Source of the DNA: Sphingobacterium chuzhouense
GTDB taxonomy: Bacteria; Bacteroidota; Bacteroidia; Sphingobacteriales; Sphingobacteriaceae
NCBI RefSeq assembly: GCF_014692525.1
Contig: NZ_JACNYL010000001.1
Span: 186,001 to 250,000 of the forward strand
Direction of reading: 5' to 3'
Length of the DNA stretch: 64,000 nt
Shown here: positions 25,979 through 35,546 of the stretch, one piece after another
Position numbering within the stretch: the stretch's first letter is position 1
Layout: each line of letters opens with the position of its first letter
Notes under the pieces: model-generated
Seen by the model: the letters and a program-made list of their open reading frames with translations, nothing else
Database searches by the model: none
What the model was told of the DNA's origin: nothing
Program-made: the position numbers and the translations under genes

Positions 25979-26557
25979 ATGTCAAGGGAAGATTTGAATA
26001 CCGATCAATATTTATGGCAAGCCGTCATCAATTCTGATGAGCAAGCTTTTACCGAGCTATACCAGAAATATAGTTCTACCTTATATATTGTTGCATTTAA
26101 ATTGCTAAAAAACAAAGAGGCTTGTGAAGACATTATTCAAGATGTGTTTGTACACCTTTGGTTACGCCGAGGCAAACTCCATATATTGAATATCAAATCA
26201 TATCTCTATCGAGCGGTAAAAAATAAGGTGATTGACTTAGTCCGCAAAAATAAATACCATATCGAATTGGACGAGGTGCAGGAATTGATCGCCAGCGAAT
26301 GTGCAGACTCCGCATTGTTGAACAAGGAAATAGAATCTGCGATAGAAAAGAGTGTGAACGAGCTTCCTGCGAAATGTGCCCAAATCATTTCGCTTAAAAA
26401 AAACCAATCTCTCAGCAACAAAGAAATTGCGGAGCAACTAAATATCTCCACAAAAACTGTAGAAAACCAAACCACTATTGCCATTAAGAAATTAAAAATA
26501 TCTCTTGCTAATAAGTTGACAAATTCCTTTTTATTATTTTTTTTCTATTTTCTTTAG
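25979..26557 (+). CDS. ECF RNA polymerase sigma factor (SusC-associated type)
   Basis: 192 residues. Region 2 is at about 20-85 (FTELYQKYSSTLYIVAFKLL, ACEDIIQDVFVHLWLRR) and region 4 at about 125-180 (LSNKEIAEQLNISTKTVENQ). The short hydrophobic tail (NSFLLFFFYFL) is common in the Bacteroidota sigma factors paired with FecR and an STN-containing SusC. The fecR gene follows after 34 nt. Expected role: transcribe the downstream SusC/SusD operon when the substrate signal reaches FecR. Confidence 0.95.
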   Translation: MSREDLNTDQYLWQAVINSDEQAFTELYQKYSSTLYIVAFKLLKNKEACEDIIQDVFVHLWLRRGKLHILNIKSYLYRAVKNKVIDLVRKNKYHIELDEVQELIASECADSALLNKEIESAIEKSVNELPAKCAQIISLKKNQSLSNKEIAEQLNISTKTVENQTTIAIKKLKISLANKLTNSFLLFFFYFL

Positions 26558-26591
26558 GGGATAGTTCCTTTTCTATCGTCTATAAGGATAG

Positions 26592-27686
26592 ATGAAGAAG
26601 AAAAAGCTAGAAGAAGAAATTAGTCGATATTTTTCTGAAATGGAGAAAAAGCCTCCTATTTCCGACGAAACCTTTGAGGAAGATCGAGTATTAGCACGCA
26701 TTCGAGAAAACATAGCCTATAAAGAAAAAAGTAGCTATCGCCGCTCGAGATGGATTCGCATAGCTGCCAGTATGGCTATTTTCTTTGCTTTGGGCTTGGC
26801 ATGGTATATAGGACGACAATTTGAAACGACCACATTTGAAACCGTATCGTTTGCTGAGCACCCAATATTGCCCGGTAATCAATCAGCTATTTTAACACTG
26901 GCGGATGGGAGTAAAATAAACTTAGACAGCTTGGGAGAAGGAAGTTTTACAACGGCGGATGGTATTGAGGTCATCGTGGATAAAGACGGAAACATCTCCT
27001 ATCAGCACAGGCATAATGTCGAACTGACAACACCCAAACTACATCGCATAGAAACGCCCAAGAGTGCACAATACGCATTACAACTTCCAGATGGTACAAA
27101 AGTCTGGTTGAACTCTCTATCACAAATCAAATATCCTATTGAATTTGTAGGTCCGCAACGAAAAGTAGAACTGGTTGGAGAAGCCTATTTTGAAGTCGTA
27201 CACAATCCCAAACAACCTTTTATTGTGGTTACTGCACAACAAGAAGTGAACGTTTTAGGGACCTCTTTCAATGTTTTCGCCTATCCGTCTGAACCCGAAC
27301 AAACTACGTTGATAGAGGGATCGGTTAAGGTATCGTGTGGAAACAATGAACTCATGTTAATTCCTGGTCAACAAGCCTACACCAGCATAGATGGCTTTTT
27401 ATCTATGAAAACAGTTGACACCAGTACATTCACTGCTTGGAAAGATGGCGATTTCAGTTTTCAAGACACGCCTATTAAAGAAATTATGAACCAACTCTCG
27501 AGGTGGTACGATGTTGATGTCGTATATCAAGATGCACCAGATAACCTTCGGTTAAGTGGAATGGTATCACGGTCAAAACAACTTGATACCGTCATCGATG
27601 TACTGGAAATGACAGGTAAAGTTAAATTCAGTTTAGAAATAAATCAACAGACAAAAGAAAGGAGGATAAAAGTAAAAAGTCTATAG
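26592..27686 (+). CDS. FecR-family anti-sigma factor
   Basis: 364 residues, inner-membrane protein with a cytoplasmic N-terminal part of about 50 residues, one membrane helix (WIRIAASMAIFFALGLAWYIG, about 53-73) and a periplasmic FecR domain (ETPKSAQYALQLPDGTKVWL, LVGEAYFEVVHNPKQPFIV, VNVLGTSFNVFAYPSEP). The C-terminal DUF4974 region follows (FQDTPIKEIMNQLSRWYDVD). It should bind the sigma factor encoded upstream and receive the signal from the STN domain of the SusC encoded downstream. Confidence 0.95.
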   Translation: MKKKKLEEEISRYFSEMEKKPPISDETFEEDRVLARIRENIAYKEKSSYRRSRWIRIAASMAIFFALGLAWYIGRQFETTTFETVSFAEHPILPGNQSAILTLADGSKINLDSLGEGSFTTADGIEVIVDKDGNISYQHRHNVELTTPKLHRIETPKSAQYALQLPDGTKVWLNSLSQIKYPIEFVGPQRKVELVGEAYFEVVHNPKQPFIVVTAQQEVNVLGTSFNVFAYPSEPEQTTLIEGSVKVSCGNNELMLIPGQQAYTSIDGFLSMKTVDTSTFTAWKDGDFSFQDTPIKEIMNQLSRWYDVDVVYQDAPDNLRLSGMVSRSKQLDTVIDVLEMTGKVKFSLEINQQTKERRIKVKSL

Positions 27687-27706
27687 CAGAAACTATCCGG
27701 AAAAAA

Positions 27707-27732
27707 ATCAGAAGTGCGGGAACACTTCTGAT
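27707..27732 (+). other. Perfect hairpin between fecR and susC
   Basis: ATCAGAAGTG / CACTTCTGAT, a 10-bp perfect stem with loop CGGGAA, 20 nt after the fecR stop and 69 nt before susC. No T run follows, so it does not look like an ordinary terminator. It could separate expression of the regulator pair from the uptake genes or lie in the leader of susC. Confidence 0.6.
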
Positions 27733-27800
27733 AACAGATCATCCGGCAATCAACTATTATAATATCACACAATCAATAAACCGTTAAAATCTTAATTCAA

Positions 27801-30800
27801 ATGTATGAAAATTTATTCAAACAATTGACCAACCTACTATGCCCCAAAAATAGGGGCAGAAGTAGGGTCGCCCCTATAAAACATCATACTCGATCTTCAT
27901 CTAGATTATCGAATATTCCAATTAAATATGTTATTATGCGTATTTCTCTTTTAGGTCTATTTCTAGGTATATTCTTAGTACATGTCCACGCAGACGTTCG
28001 TGCACAACGGGTTACCCTATCCAAACAGTCAATGACATTGATTGATTTTTTTAAGGAGATCAGAAAGCAAACGTCTTACGATTTTGTATACGACCAAGCC
28101 ATTACAGCCGGCAAAACGATTAGTATACAAGCTAACCAACGAACGGTAGAAGAAGTATTAAATACTGCTTTAAAAGGCCAAGGTTTAACATGGGATATCA
28201 AAGACAAGATCATTGTTGTCCGAGAGGCCCCAAAAGCGATTGAAGATAAGATTTTCGAAGAAATTCAACAACGTGTGAGCGGGAAAGTCGTAAATGAAAA
28301 GGGTGAGCCATTAGCGGGAGCGACATTGGTCCTCCACGGTAAAGATTTTCTGACAGTTGAAAACGGCACATTTGATTTCCCTGCCAATGTAGGAGATCGG
28401 ATCACGATTAATTTTATCGGGTATCAGCCTCGAACTATCACTGTCGAAAACTTCAATCCGATGACCATTCGTATGTCGCCACATCTCGAAGAGATGGAGG
28501 ACGTTGTAGTTACAGCACTTGGTCTTAAGAAGGCAGAGGCTGGACTGGGTTACGCGGTAGAAGAGGTAAAAGGCGAAGTATTTGAAAAAGTAAAATCCGA
28601 TAAGGTCATCGATTTGCTTGCCGGCCGTGTCGCAGGTTTACGTGTTAACAGTCGCTCGGGCGTATTGCAGGATGCTGCCATCACACTCCGTGGACGGGAA
28701 CCATTATATGTTGTCAACGGGAATCCCGTTGGAGTAGGTTTTCGCGGTATAGCTGCCGATGATATTGAAAGTATATCAGTACTCAAGGGGCCACAAGCTT
28801 CCGTATTATATGGGTCGCGCGGTATTGACGGTGCGATTGTGATTACAACGAAAAACTCGGGTACAAGTGAACAAGTTGAAATAGGGGTTAATTCCTCAAC
28901 GATGGTTGCGGCTGGATTTGTTGCTGCTCCGGTAGCCCAAGAGATATACGGACAAGGCGAGTTTGGCCAATATGCCTATCGTGATGGAAAAGGTGGCGGG
29001 CTCTACGATGATATCTGGATATGGGGGCCAAAACTCGATCAACCAGATCCAAGTACCCCTAGTGGATATTGGGAAACACCTCAATATAACAGCCCTGTTG
29101 ATCCTAATACTGGCGAATTGGTTCCCCTACCCTGGGTATCACACAAAAATAACTTTGGAAATTTTATACAAAACGGTTTAACCACAAACAACAATATTAC
29201 ACTTTCGCAAAAACTAAACGATGGCGGATACAGTATTGGCGTGAACCAAATGTATAGAAAAGGAATGATTCCAAATACGCGGGTAAACCAAGTGGGTATC
29301 AATATGGGTGGTAACTATACCATTCGCGAACGCCTGAAAGTAGATGCCAATATAAACTATAGCCATCTATTTACCGACAACTATCCTCCAGTAGGATACG
29401 CCAATGACCAAGTTATGTACAATACCGTGATGTATATGGGTGCCAATACGGACATTATGGATCTGCGAGATTATTGGGTAGAGGGACGAGAAGGATACGA
29501 ACAACGCAACTACAACTCTGTCTGGTTTCAAAACCCCTGGTTTCTAGCGTATGAACACCTACGTCCGTATGCGAAAAAACGGGTAATTTCTTCTTTAAAC
29601 TTTGATTATGATTTAGGCAAGAATACACATTTTATATTAAAGGCAGGTAACGACTATCAATACACCATTAATGAATTTCAACAACCCTATGCTTGGGTAA
29701 ATGGGGAAACAGGCAGTTACGAAAAAACAACTTATGATGAGACCTTGCTCGATATCAACGCCATATTGACTACCAAACAGCAATGGCGAGATTGGGAGAT
29801 CGATTTTATGGTTGGTGCAAACTGGAACGAATTAGATAGAAACACTTTAAATGGATCTACAAACGGTGGGCTTATTGTACCTGGGGTCTATAATTTCACC
29901 AACTCGAAAAGGCAAGCAACCGTTTATGATTATCGTACAAATAAACGGATGTATGGCGTCTATGGTTCAGCCACACTTGATTGGCGGTCAGCTGTATATC
30001 TTACCTTTACGGGTAGAAATGACTGGTCGACAGCACTCAATCGAGACAACCGTTCTTATTTTTATCCTTCTGTTTCATCCAGTATTGTCGTATCCAACCT
30101 ACTAAATATGCCAGACCCTATAAGTTTCCTGAGGATACGAGGTTCTTGGGTTAACGTAGGCCGGGATATGGATGCTTATAATCTTTCTACAACCTATTAT
30201 ATGTCACAAGTTTGGGGTTCCGATCCCGCTTTTGCGATAGATGATCGCGTCATCGATCCTGATATAGAACCAAGTATGACTGATTCTTATGAACTCGGCC
30301 TAGACATCCGTTTCCTGAACAATAAGCTTCGCCTAGACGCTTCTTATTTCAATACATTAGATAAAAATTGGATACAACAAGTCAACATTCCGACGCCATC
30401 CGGCTATAGTACCATGCTTACAAACGGGAATGCCTATCTGCGGGACGGGTATGAGTTTATTTTAAGCGGTACGATTAAAGAAACCGACGATTTCTCTTGG
30501 AATACTTCTTTGAATTTTTCGAGTTTCAAAACAGTACTTTATTCCATCTACAACGATTTGTCAAGTTATGGCAACTTTAAGGTGGGAGATCGCTCTGATG
30601 CCTTTTATGCGTCTGTTTACCTGCGTGAACCAGGAACGGACAATTTCGTGGTGGGAAACAACGGCTTGCCTATGGTTGACCCGTTTAGCCGAAATTTAGG
30701 AAACAAAGATCCAAAATGGGAAGCCGGAATCACCAATAATATACGCTATAAAGACTGGAACTTCAGTTTTAACATCAGCGGAAGACTCGGTGGGTTACTC

Positions 30801-31289
30801 TACTCCGAGCTTACTGCCCGGATGATAGAGACCGGAGCTGACAAACGTACGGCCGTTCCGGAGCGTGAAGAGGATTGGGATCGCACACCATCTTATATTC
30901 CCGACAATGCTGTAGTGATTACAGGAGGTGAACTTAAATATAGCCCCACAGGCGAAATATTGGAAGATACGCGGACTTTTGCCCCTAGCGAGCATCCAGT
31001 TATGTTTAAGGATTGGATGCGCCAAATGGGAAGTCTCGGAGGCCGGATGACCAAAGACTGGAATGTATATGATGCCTCTTTTCTCAAAGTCAGAGATGTA
31101 TCTATCTCCTATACATTGGATAAGCACCTTAAAAATTGGTCGGCGATCAAATCGGCCAATATATCTTTTATTGGCAACAATCTCTTTCTGGCAAAAAAAC
31201 TGCCATTTGAAGATCCAGATGGCAATGTCAGTACATTGGGCTATCCTACAGAGCGTTACATTGGCCTGAATCTTAACGTTAAATTTTAA
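27801..31289 (+). CDS. SusC/RagA-family TonB-dependent outer-membrane transporter with STN domain
   Basis: 1162 residues. A basic N-terminal extension of about 45 residues precedes the hydrophobic signal segment (MRISLLGLFLGIFLVHVHA, 49-67), a layout seen in many Sphingobacteriaceae SusC; the internal ATG at 27945 is an alternative start. The order is: STN signalling domain (TLIDFFKEIRKQTSYDFVY, about 79-125), carboxypeptidase-like domain (VSGKVVNEKGEPLAGATLVL, from about 159), TonB box region (EDVVVTALGL), plug (LAGRVAGLRVNSRSG, LYVVNGNPVGVG, VLKGPQASVLYGSRGIDGAI) and the barrel. The STN domain ties it to the sigma/FecR pair upstream. Its substrate is not known; the neighbours suggest a phosphorylated compound. 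Confidence 0.96.
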   Translation: MYENLFKQLTNLLCPKNRGRSRVAPIKHHTRSSSRLSNIPIKYVIMRISLLGLFLGIFLVHVHADVRAQRVTLSKQSMTLIDFFKEIRKQTSYDFVYDQAITAGKTISIQANQRTVEEVLNTALKGQGLTWDIKDKIIVVREAPKAIEDKIFEEIQQRVSGKVVNEKGEPLAGATLVLHGKDFLTVENGTFDFPANVGDRITINFIGYQPRTITVENFNPMTIRMSPHLEEMEDVVVTALGLKKAEAGLGYAVEEVKGEVFEKVKSDKVIDLLAGRVAGLRVNSRSGVLQDAAITLRGREPLYVVNGNPVGVGFRGIAADDIESISVLKGPQASVLYGSRGIDGAIVITTKNSGTSEQVEIGVNSSTMVAAGFVAAPVAQEIYGQGEFGQYAYRDGKGGGLYDDIWIWGPKLDQPDPSTPSGYWETPQYNSPVDPNTGELVPLPWVSHKNNFGNFIQNGLTTNNNITLSQKLNDGGYSIGVNQMYRKGMIPNTRVNQVGINMGGNYTIRERLKVDANINYSHLFTDNYPPVGYANDQVMYNTVMYMGANTDIMDLRDYWVEGREGYEQRNYNSVWFQNPWFLAYEHLRPYAKKRVISSLNFDYDLGKNTHFILKAGNDYQYTINEFQQPYAWVNGETGSYEKTTYDETLLDINAILTTKQQWRDWEIDFMVGANWNELDRNTLNGSTNGGLIVPGVYNFTNSKRQATVYDYRTNKRMYGVYGSATLDWRSAVYLTFTGRNDWSTALNRDNRSYFYPSVSSSIVVSNLLNMPDPISFLRIRGSWVNVGRDMDAYNLSTTYYMSQVWGSDPAFAIDDRVIDPDIEPSMTDSYELGLDIRFLNNKLRLDASYFNTLDKNWIQQVNIPTPSGYSTMLTNGNAYLRDGYEFILSGTIKETDDFSWNTSLNFSSFKTVLYSIYNDLSSYGNFKVGDRSDAFYASVYLREPGTDNFVVGNNGLPMVDPFSRNLGNKDPKWEAGITNNIRYKDWNFSFNISGRLGGLLYSELTARMIETGADKRTAVPEREEDWDRTPSYIPDNAVVITGGELKYSPTGEILEDTRTFAPSEHPVMFKDWMRQMGSLGGRMTKDWNVYDASFLKVRDVSISYTLDKHLKNWSAIKSANISFIGNNLFLAKKLPFEDPDGNVSTLGYPTERYIGLNLNVKF

Positions 31290-31301
31290 AATGCTAAACC
31301 T

Positions 31302-32837
31302 ATGTTACATATAAATAGATCAATAGCGATACTTTCATTTCTGGTGGTTATGCTGTGCTTATCGGGATGCAGGAGCACGATGGACGAAATCAGTCAGAAC
31401 CCCAATAGGTCAGAGGTTATCAACCCCGAGAATCTCCTCACTTATCTCTGTATCAATACGTTTAGCCCTAATGTACATGGATTAGAGCGGAATCGAAACA
31501 ATTTCTACATGGACTGGCGCTTTGGTGGTGCACATCTCAATTGGTTAAGAAGAAACTTTACTGCTGAATATCGGTTTGTGACTATCAGTAACCAGATGAA
31601 AAAAGAAGCAGAACGATTGGGCTATGACGAATATATCCCACTCCAACGTTTTTTTAATGCTTACTGGATGTTTATCACCACCCGACTATACGGCGATGTC
31701 CCTTACAGCGAATCTAATCAAGCCGACGAAGGGATTTTTCTCCCCAAATATGATCCGCAGGAGGATATCATCCACGGCATCCTCCAAGAACTGGAAACAG
31801 CTAATCAAGAGTTGGCAGTACATGCCGACAAACGTGTTTCTGGTGATTTTATATTTGACGGAAATTTGCACAAATGGCGTCAACTGGTCAACACACTGCG
31901 TATACGTGTATTGATAAATCTTACCCAAAAACAAACAATCAAGGGGGAAAGTGTGCAACAGCTTTTTGCTGATATTATCAACGATTCCGAAAACAACCCA
32001 TTGATGCAAAATTTGGAGGATAGCCCTATTCGGTACGAAACCAACAACCCGAATAACTATTTCATATATTCGCAAAACGATTTCATTTCGGGTTACCGGA
32101 TTACCAAATTCGTTGCCGACTATATGAAAGACCGTCAAGACTACAGATTGACACGGTTTGCTCAACCAACTATCTATGCAGAAAACAATGGACTCGATCC
32201 CAATGATTTGCAAAACTACGCCGGAACAAATCCTTGGCCCAACCAAGAAAATAATGTCAATTATCAATATGAAGACAGTGGAATTATATCGCGGATTAAT
32301 AACCGTTATCATAGAGAACCGGTAGGGCCACCTACGATGGTCATCGGTTATCCCGAACAAGAATTCATTTTGGCAGAAGCCATCGTAAGGGGGTGGATTA
32401 CAGGCAATGCTGCTCAACATTATGAGAATGGCATTGAAGCATCTTTCAAATATTTTGAGGTAGAAAACAGAAGCATGGCATATCTGCAACAACCACTTGT
32501 TCAGCTAACAGGCAGCAATACGGAAAAAATAGATAAAATTATCACACAGAAATATCTTAATTTCTTTATGGCTGGTTCGTATGAACCTTATTTCGAACTG
32601 AGAAGAACGGGCTATCCAGATTTTGCCGCATATGTCGCCCCAGACATATCAACTTTATACAATAATGGTAGATTACCACTGCGCTATCTCTATCCATTGG
32701 GTGAAATAAATGATAATAAACAGAATATTACGGAGGCAATTTCACGCTTACCCGGAGGAGATCAAATTTTTTCTAAAATGTGGTTACTCCAAGGTCAAGA
32801 CGGACTACGCAACCCGTCTCCCTTTCCATTTCAATAA
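31302..32837 (+). CDS. SusD/RagB-family surface lipoprotein
   Basis: 511 residues with a lipobox (LCLSGC, Cys23). SusD-like features: SVINPENLLTYLCIN-type start after the linker, IPLQRFFNAYWMFITTRLYGDVPYSES in the first helical repeat (shown in part: ITTRLYGDVPYSES), and EFILAEAIVRGWI near 350. It binds substrate on the surface as the lid of the SusC transporter encoded 12 nt upstream. It belongs to the Pedobacter-type SusD group that keeps a TPR scaffold with a divergent loop region. Confidence 0.93.
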   Translation: MLHINRSIAILSFLVVMLCLSGCRSTMDEISQNPNRSEVINPENLLTYLCINTFSPNVHGLERNRNNFYMDWRFGGAHLNWLRRNFTAEYRFVTISNQMKKEAERLGYDEYIPLQRFFNAYWMFITTRLYGDVPYSESNQADEGIFLPKYDPQEDIIHGILQELETANQELAVHADKRVSGDFIFDGNLHKWRQLVNTLRIRVLINLTQKQTIKGESVQQLFADIINDSENNPLMQNLEDSPIRYETNNPNNYFIYSQNDFISGYRITKFVADYMKDRQDYRLTRFAQPTIYAENNGLDPNDLQNYAGTNPWPNQENNVNYQYEDSGIISRINNRYHREPVGPPTMVIGYPEQEFILAEAIVRGWITGNAAQHYENGIEASFKYFEVENRSMAYLQQPLVQLTGSNTEKIDKIITQKYLNFFMAGSYEPYFELRRTGYPDFAAYVAPDISTLYNNGRLPLRYLYPLGEINDNKQNITEAISRLPGGDQIFSKMWLLQGQDGLRNPSPFPFQ

Positions 32838-32845
32838 TAAATATC

Positions 32846-33901
32846 ATGAAGAGAAAAGAATTTTTACAACAAGTTTCATTAGGTCTCGGATCCATCGTAC
32901 TGAGCGGAGGACTACTATCTTGCTCTAAAGGAAAAGAAAATGGTCCAGACGAAAACCCTATAGAAGGCAATCCCATTAAAACAGATGGGACGTTACGAAT
33001 CGGCGTTATTACCGATGTTCACAAAGACTATTTCCCTTATGCCGACGAATATCTGGAAAAGTTCATTACGGCTGCCACAGCTGCTAATGTTGATTTTATT
33101 ATACAGATTGGAGATTTCACTTATCCCCATTTTCGGAACGATGGTTTCCTCTCTATTTGGAATTCCTTTGATGGTCTCAAATACCATGTTTTAGGAAATC
33201 ATGATATGGATACGTCCAGTAAAGCAGATTTTCTAAATTACGTTGACCAACGCGATTTAGGTGCTCATTATTCCTTTGATGCCAATGGGTTCCATATCGT
33301 TGTATTGGACACCAATTTTATTAAACAAGGCAATTCATATACTCCTTATAATGCTCGGAATTATGCTTCACATCCGAACAACGAAATTGGATTTGTTTCT
33401 CCCGAGCAACTGGAGTGGTTGAAAAATGATTTAGCAAAGGCTGATAAGCCGACGGTACTTTTTTCCCATCAACACCTTAACGGTTCGGCGGGAAACAGCC
33501 AGGAAATCCAAACGATCATACGGGAGGAAAATAAGAAAGGTAAAAAAGTAATTGCTTCATTTAGCGGTCACAATCACCAAAACTGGTTAGTAGAAGTCGA
33601 CAAAGTGAGCCACATCCAAATCAACAGTTCTTCCTATTTTTATGTAGGCCCTAATTTTCCCGATGTTACCGGTCGTTTCCCGGAGAATGTGGAAAACAAC
33701 TATTCCGTTATGAAGAAATCAGCACCGTATGACGACTCGCTTTTTGCCATTGTTGACTTTAAAGGTCCTGAACGCATCATTCAAATAGAAGGAAGAGAAT
33801 CTAACTTTATCGCTCCTTCTCCTTATGATTTGGGATATTACACCTATCGGGATCAAATGAGCCCGTCTTCTAATATTAATAATCGCACCATTAAATTCTA
33901 G
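32846..33901 (+). CDS. Secreted calcineurin-like metallophosphoesterase
   Basis: 351 residues from the internal ATG, which gives a clean signal with the lipobox GGLLSC (Cys26); an upstream reading-frame extension would overlap susD. All metal-ligand motifs of the superfamily are present: DVHK (Asp57, His59), GDFTY (Asp90), GNHDMD (Asn118, His119), SHQHL and SGHNHQ. Likely a surface or periplasmic phosphodiesterase or phosphomonoesterase. It lies 8 nt after susD and should act on the substrate of the uptake system or release phosphate from it. Confidence 0.9.
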   Translation: MKRKEFLQQVSLGLGSIVLSGGLLSCSKGKENGPDENPIEGNPIKTDGTLRIGVITDVHKDYFPYADEYLEKFITAATAANVDFIIQIGDFTYPHFRNDGFLSIWNSFDGLKYHVLGNHDMDTSSKADFLNYVDQRDLGAHYSFDANGFHIVVLDTNFIKQGNSYTPYNARNYASHPNNEIGFVSPEQLEWLKNDLAKADKPTVLFSHQHLNGSAGNSQEIQTIIREENKKGKKVIASFSGHNHQNWLVEVDKVSHIQINSSSYFYVGPNFPDVTGRFPENVENNYSVMKKSAPYDDSLFAIVDFKGPERIIQIEGRESNFIAPSPYDLGYYTYRDQMSPSSNINNRTIKF

Positions 33902-33906
33902 AAAAA

Positions 33907-34365
33907 ATGAGAACATTGAAAATATATCTCGCTTTATTGTTATCATGCAGTGTATGCTTAGTGTCTTGTGTCAAAGATGGAGAAATGGGTCCTCCGGGCG
34001 AAAAAGGAGTAGAAGGACCACAAGGTCCGCAAGGAGATAAAGGTCCAAAAGGAGAAGATGCTGACACCAAACAAGTTGAAGTATATGCTTCGGATTGGTT
34101 TAACAGCGCTTTTTCTGGCTCGGGAACGAATTGGAGATTTACTATTCCTGCTCCACAGATTACGCAGGAGGTATTGAACAAGTATATTGTACATGTCTAT
34201 TTCTTCAATCTAAGTGGCAATTATCTTTATAAATTACCCTATAAAGGAACATATGCTTCAACCAATAAAATTATAGCAAACACCAAGGTAGGCGAAATTG
34301 AGATCCAAAGTACATATAATGTAGGTTCGCGATATCGCTTTGTCATTATTGACCCTACTAAATAA
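33907..34365 (+). CDS. Collagen-like (Gly-X-Y) lipoprotein 1
   Basis: 152 residues: lipobox CLVSC (Cys21), then about nine Gly-X-Y triplets (GEMGPPGEKGVEGPQGPQG and on to GPKGED), then a C-terminal domain of about 100 residues with no family I can name. That domain recurs in the next two genes: YASDWFNSAFSGSGTNWRF, a hydrophobic VHVYFF strand, and VGEIEIQSTYNVGSRYRFVI at the end. First of three tandem paralogues inside the SusC/SusD operon. Probably a surface lipoprotein with a collagen-like stalk. Confidence 0.85.
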   Translation: MRTLKIYLALLLSCSVCLVSCVKDGEMGPPGEKGVEGPQGPQGDKGPKGEDADTKQVEVYASDWFNSAFSGSGTNWRFTIPAPQITQEVLNKYIVHVYFFNLSGNYLYKLPYKGTYASTNKIIANTKVGEIEIQSTYNVGSRYRFVIIDPTK

Positions 34366-34373
34366 ATAAAGAC

Positions 34374-34886
34374 ATGAAAACAAGATTATTTTTGACACTT
34401 ATCATAGCATGGTGCATAGGTTTGTCCGCCTGCACTAAAGAATCTCCTGATGGGCCTCAAGGTCCACAAGGGGAGCAAGGAGATCCGGGAGACAAAGGAA
34501 ATCCGGGACCTTCAGGAGACGATGGAGAACAAGGTGACGTAGAGGTCATTATTTCCGCATGGGAGAAATATAATTTTACAGGTTCGGCACGTGCTTGGCA
34601 GAGCGAAATTATAGAAGAGGCTGTCACACAAGATATTTTGGACAAAGCGGATATTACCGTATATGTGAAGATTGATGGTGCTATTTACGAGTTGAATTAC
34701 TTTACGAATACGCATAACATTTCACAGGCTATAGTATTGGGCAAAATACAGTTATATAGTTCATTTGACGTCTCAGACCATGAATTCCGCTATATTATTG
34801 TGCCAGCAGGAGCAAAACCCGGGATCATGAAAGACCAAAAGCTACATTATAGTGATTATCAAAAACTTTATGGGTTCAGCAATTAA
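34374..34886 (+). CDS. Collagen-like (Gly-X-Y) lipoprotein 2
   Basis: 170 residues; lipobox GLSAC (Cys20); ten Gly-X-Y triplets (GPQGPQGEQGDPGDKGNPG, then GPSGDDGEQGD); then the same C-terminal domain: ISAWEKYNFTGSARAW, ITVYVKIDGAIYELNYF, LGKIQLYSSFDVSDHEFRYI. It has an extra tail of about 25 residues. Starts 8 nt after the previous gene and shares its unknown role. Confidence 0.85.
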   Translation: MKTRLFLTLIIAWCIGLSACTKESPDGPQGPQGEQGDPGDKGNPGPSGDDGEQGDVEVIISAWEKYNFTGSARAWQSEIIEEAVTQDILDKADITVYVKIDGAIYELNYFTNTHNISQAIVLGKIQLYSSFDVSDHEFRYIIVPAGAKPGIMKDQKLHYSDYQKLYGFSN

Positions 34887-34896
34887 CACGTATATT

Positions 34897-35487
34897 ATGA
34901 AGACTTCACATTTATTATCTATCAGTTATATTATTGTTACGCTTCTATTTAGCCAGTCGTTTCTATCATGCCGGAAGCCATTGCTTCCCGGGCCAACTGG
35001 TGAAAAGGGTGAAAAGGGAGATAAAGGTCAAAAAGGAGAAGATGGTCAAAAAGGCGACCCGGGGGCAGGTGGTGGCATTGGAAATGTTTATTATTCTGAT
35101 TGGGCTTATTATAGTTTCGAGGGCTTATCCTCAGGATACTGGCGCTACACCGTTACCGAGCCCGCCATTTCTAACGATATCATCACCAAAGGCACCACAG
35201 TGGTGTATTTTAAGCGTAACAATCGAGTCTATAAGGTGGATTACCTAACCGATACAGAGTCGTTAACCCAACGCATAGAGTTGGGTCAGATATGGCTTTA
35301 TAGCAGTTGGAATCCAAGCGATGGTACGATGTTTCGTTATATCATCATCCCTCCTACAGCATCCAGCAACTCCTCATCGAACAAGAGTAGTGCAAAAATG
35401 AATACGAAGACTTCGCAACAAGCGTCTCTTGCAATCAATTTGGACGATTATTATGAGGTTTGTGAAATATTAGATATTGAACCTTAA
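34897..35487 (+). CDS. Collagen-like (Gly-X-Y) lipoprotein 3
   Basis: 196 residues from the ATG that gives a proper lipoprotein signal (SFLSC, Cys25); an upstream in-frame start would overlap gene 2. About ten Gly-X-Y triplets, rich in GEK and GQK (GPTGEKGEKGDKGQKGEDG). The C-terminal domain matches its neighbours: YYSDWAYYSFEGLSSGYW, TVVYFKRNNRVYKVDYL, LGQIWLYSSWNPSDG with MFRYIIIPP. It has a Ser/Asn/Lys-rich extension of about 50 residues. A hairpin follows. Confidence 0.85.
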   Translation: MKTSHLLSISYIIVTLLFSQSFLSCRKPLLPGPTGEKGEKGDKGQKGEDGQKGDPGAGGGIGNVYYSDWAYYSFEGLSSGYWRYTVTEPAISNDIITKGTTVVYFKRNNRVYKVDYLTDTESLTQRIELGQIWLYSSWNPSDGTMFRYIIIPPTASSNSSSNKSSAKMNTKTSQQASLAINLDDYYEVCEILDIEP

Positions 35488-35497
35488 TTTTTATTTT

Positions 35498-35533
35498 TGA
35501 GGGGCTGTCTTTCCAAGGCAATCCCTCATTTTT
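35498..35533 (+). terminator. Terminator or attenuator after the collagen-like genes
   Basis: Outer stem TGAGGG / CCCTCA extended inward by TGTC / GGCA with an internal mismatch, then ATTTTT. It separates the SusC/SusD-phosphoesterase-collagen genes from the GDPD gene that begins 14 nt downstream. Confidence 0.6.
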
Positions 35534-35546
35534 AGAATGTGATATT

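Noticed and set aside
31686..32492. 268-residue open frame antisense to susD
   Set aside because: It lies wholly within the well-supported SusD coding sequence on the other strand and shows no recognisable motif; long antisense frames are expected by chance there.
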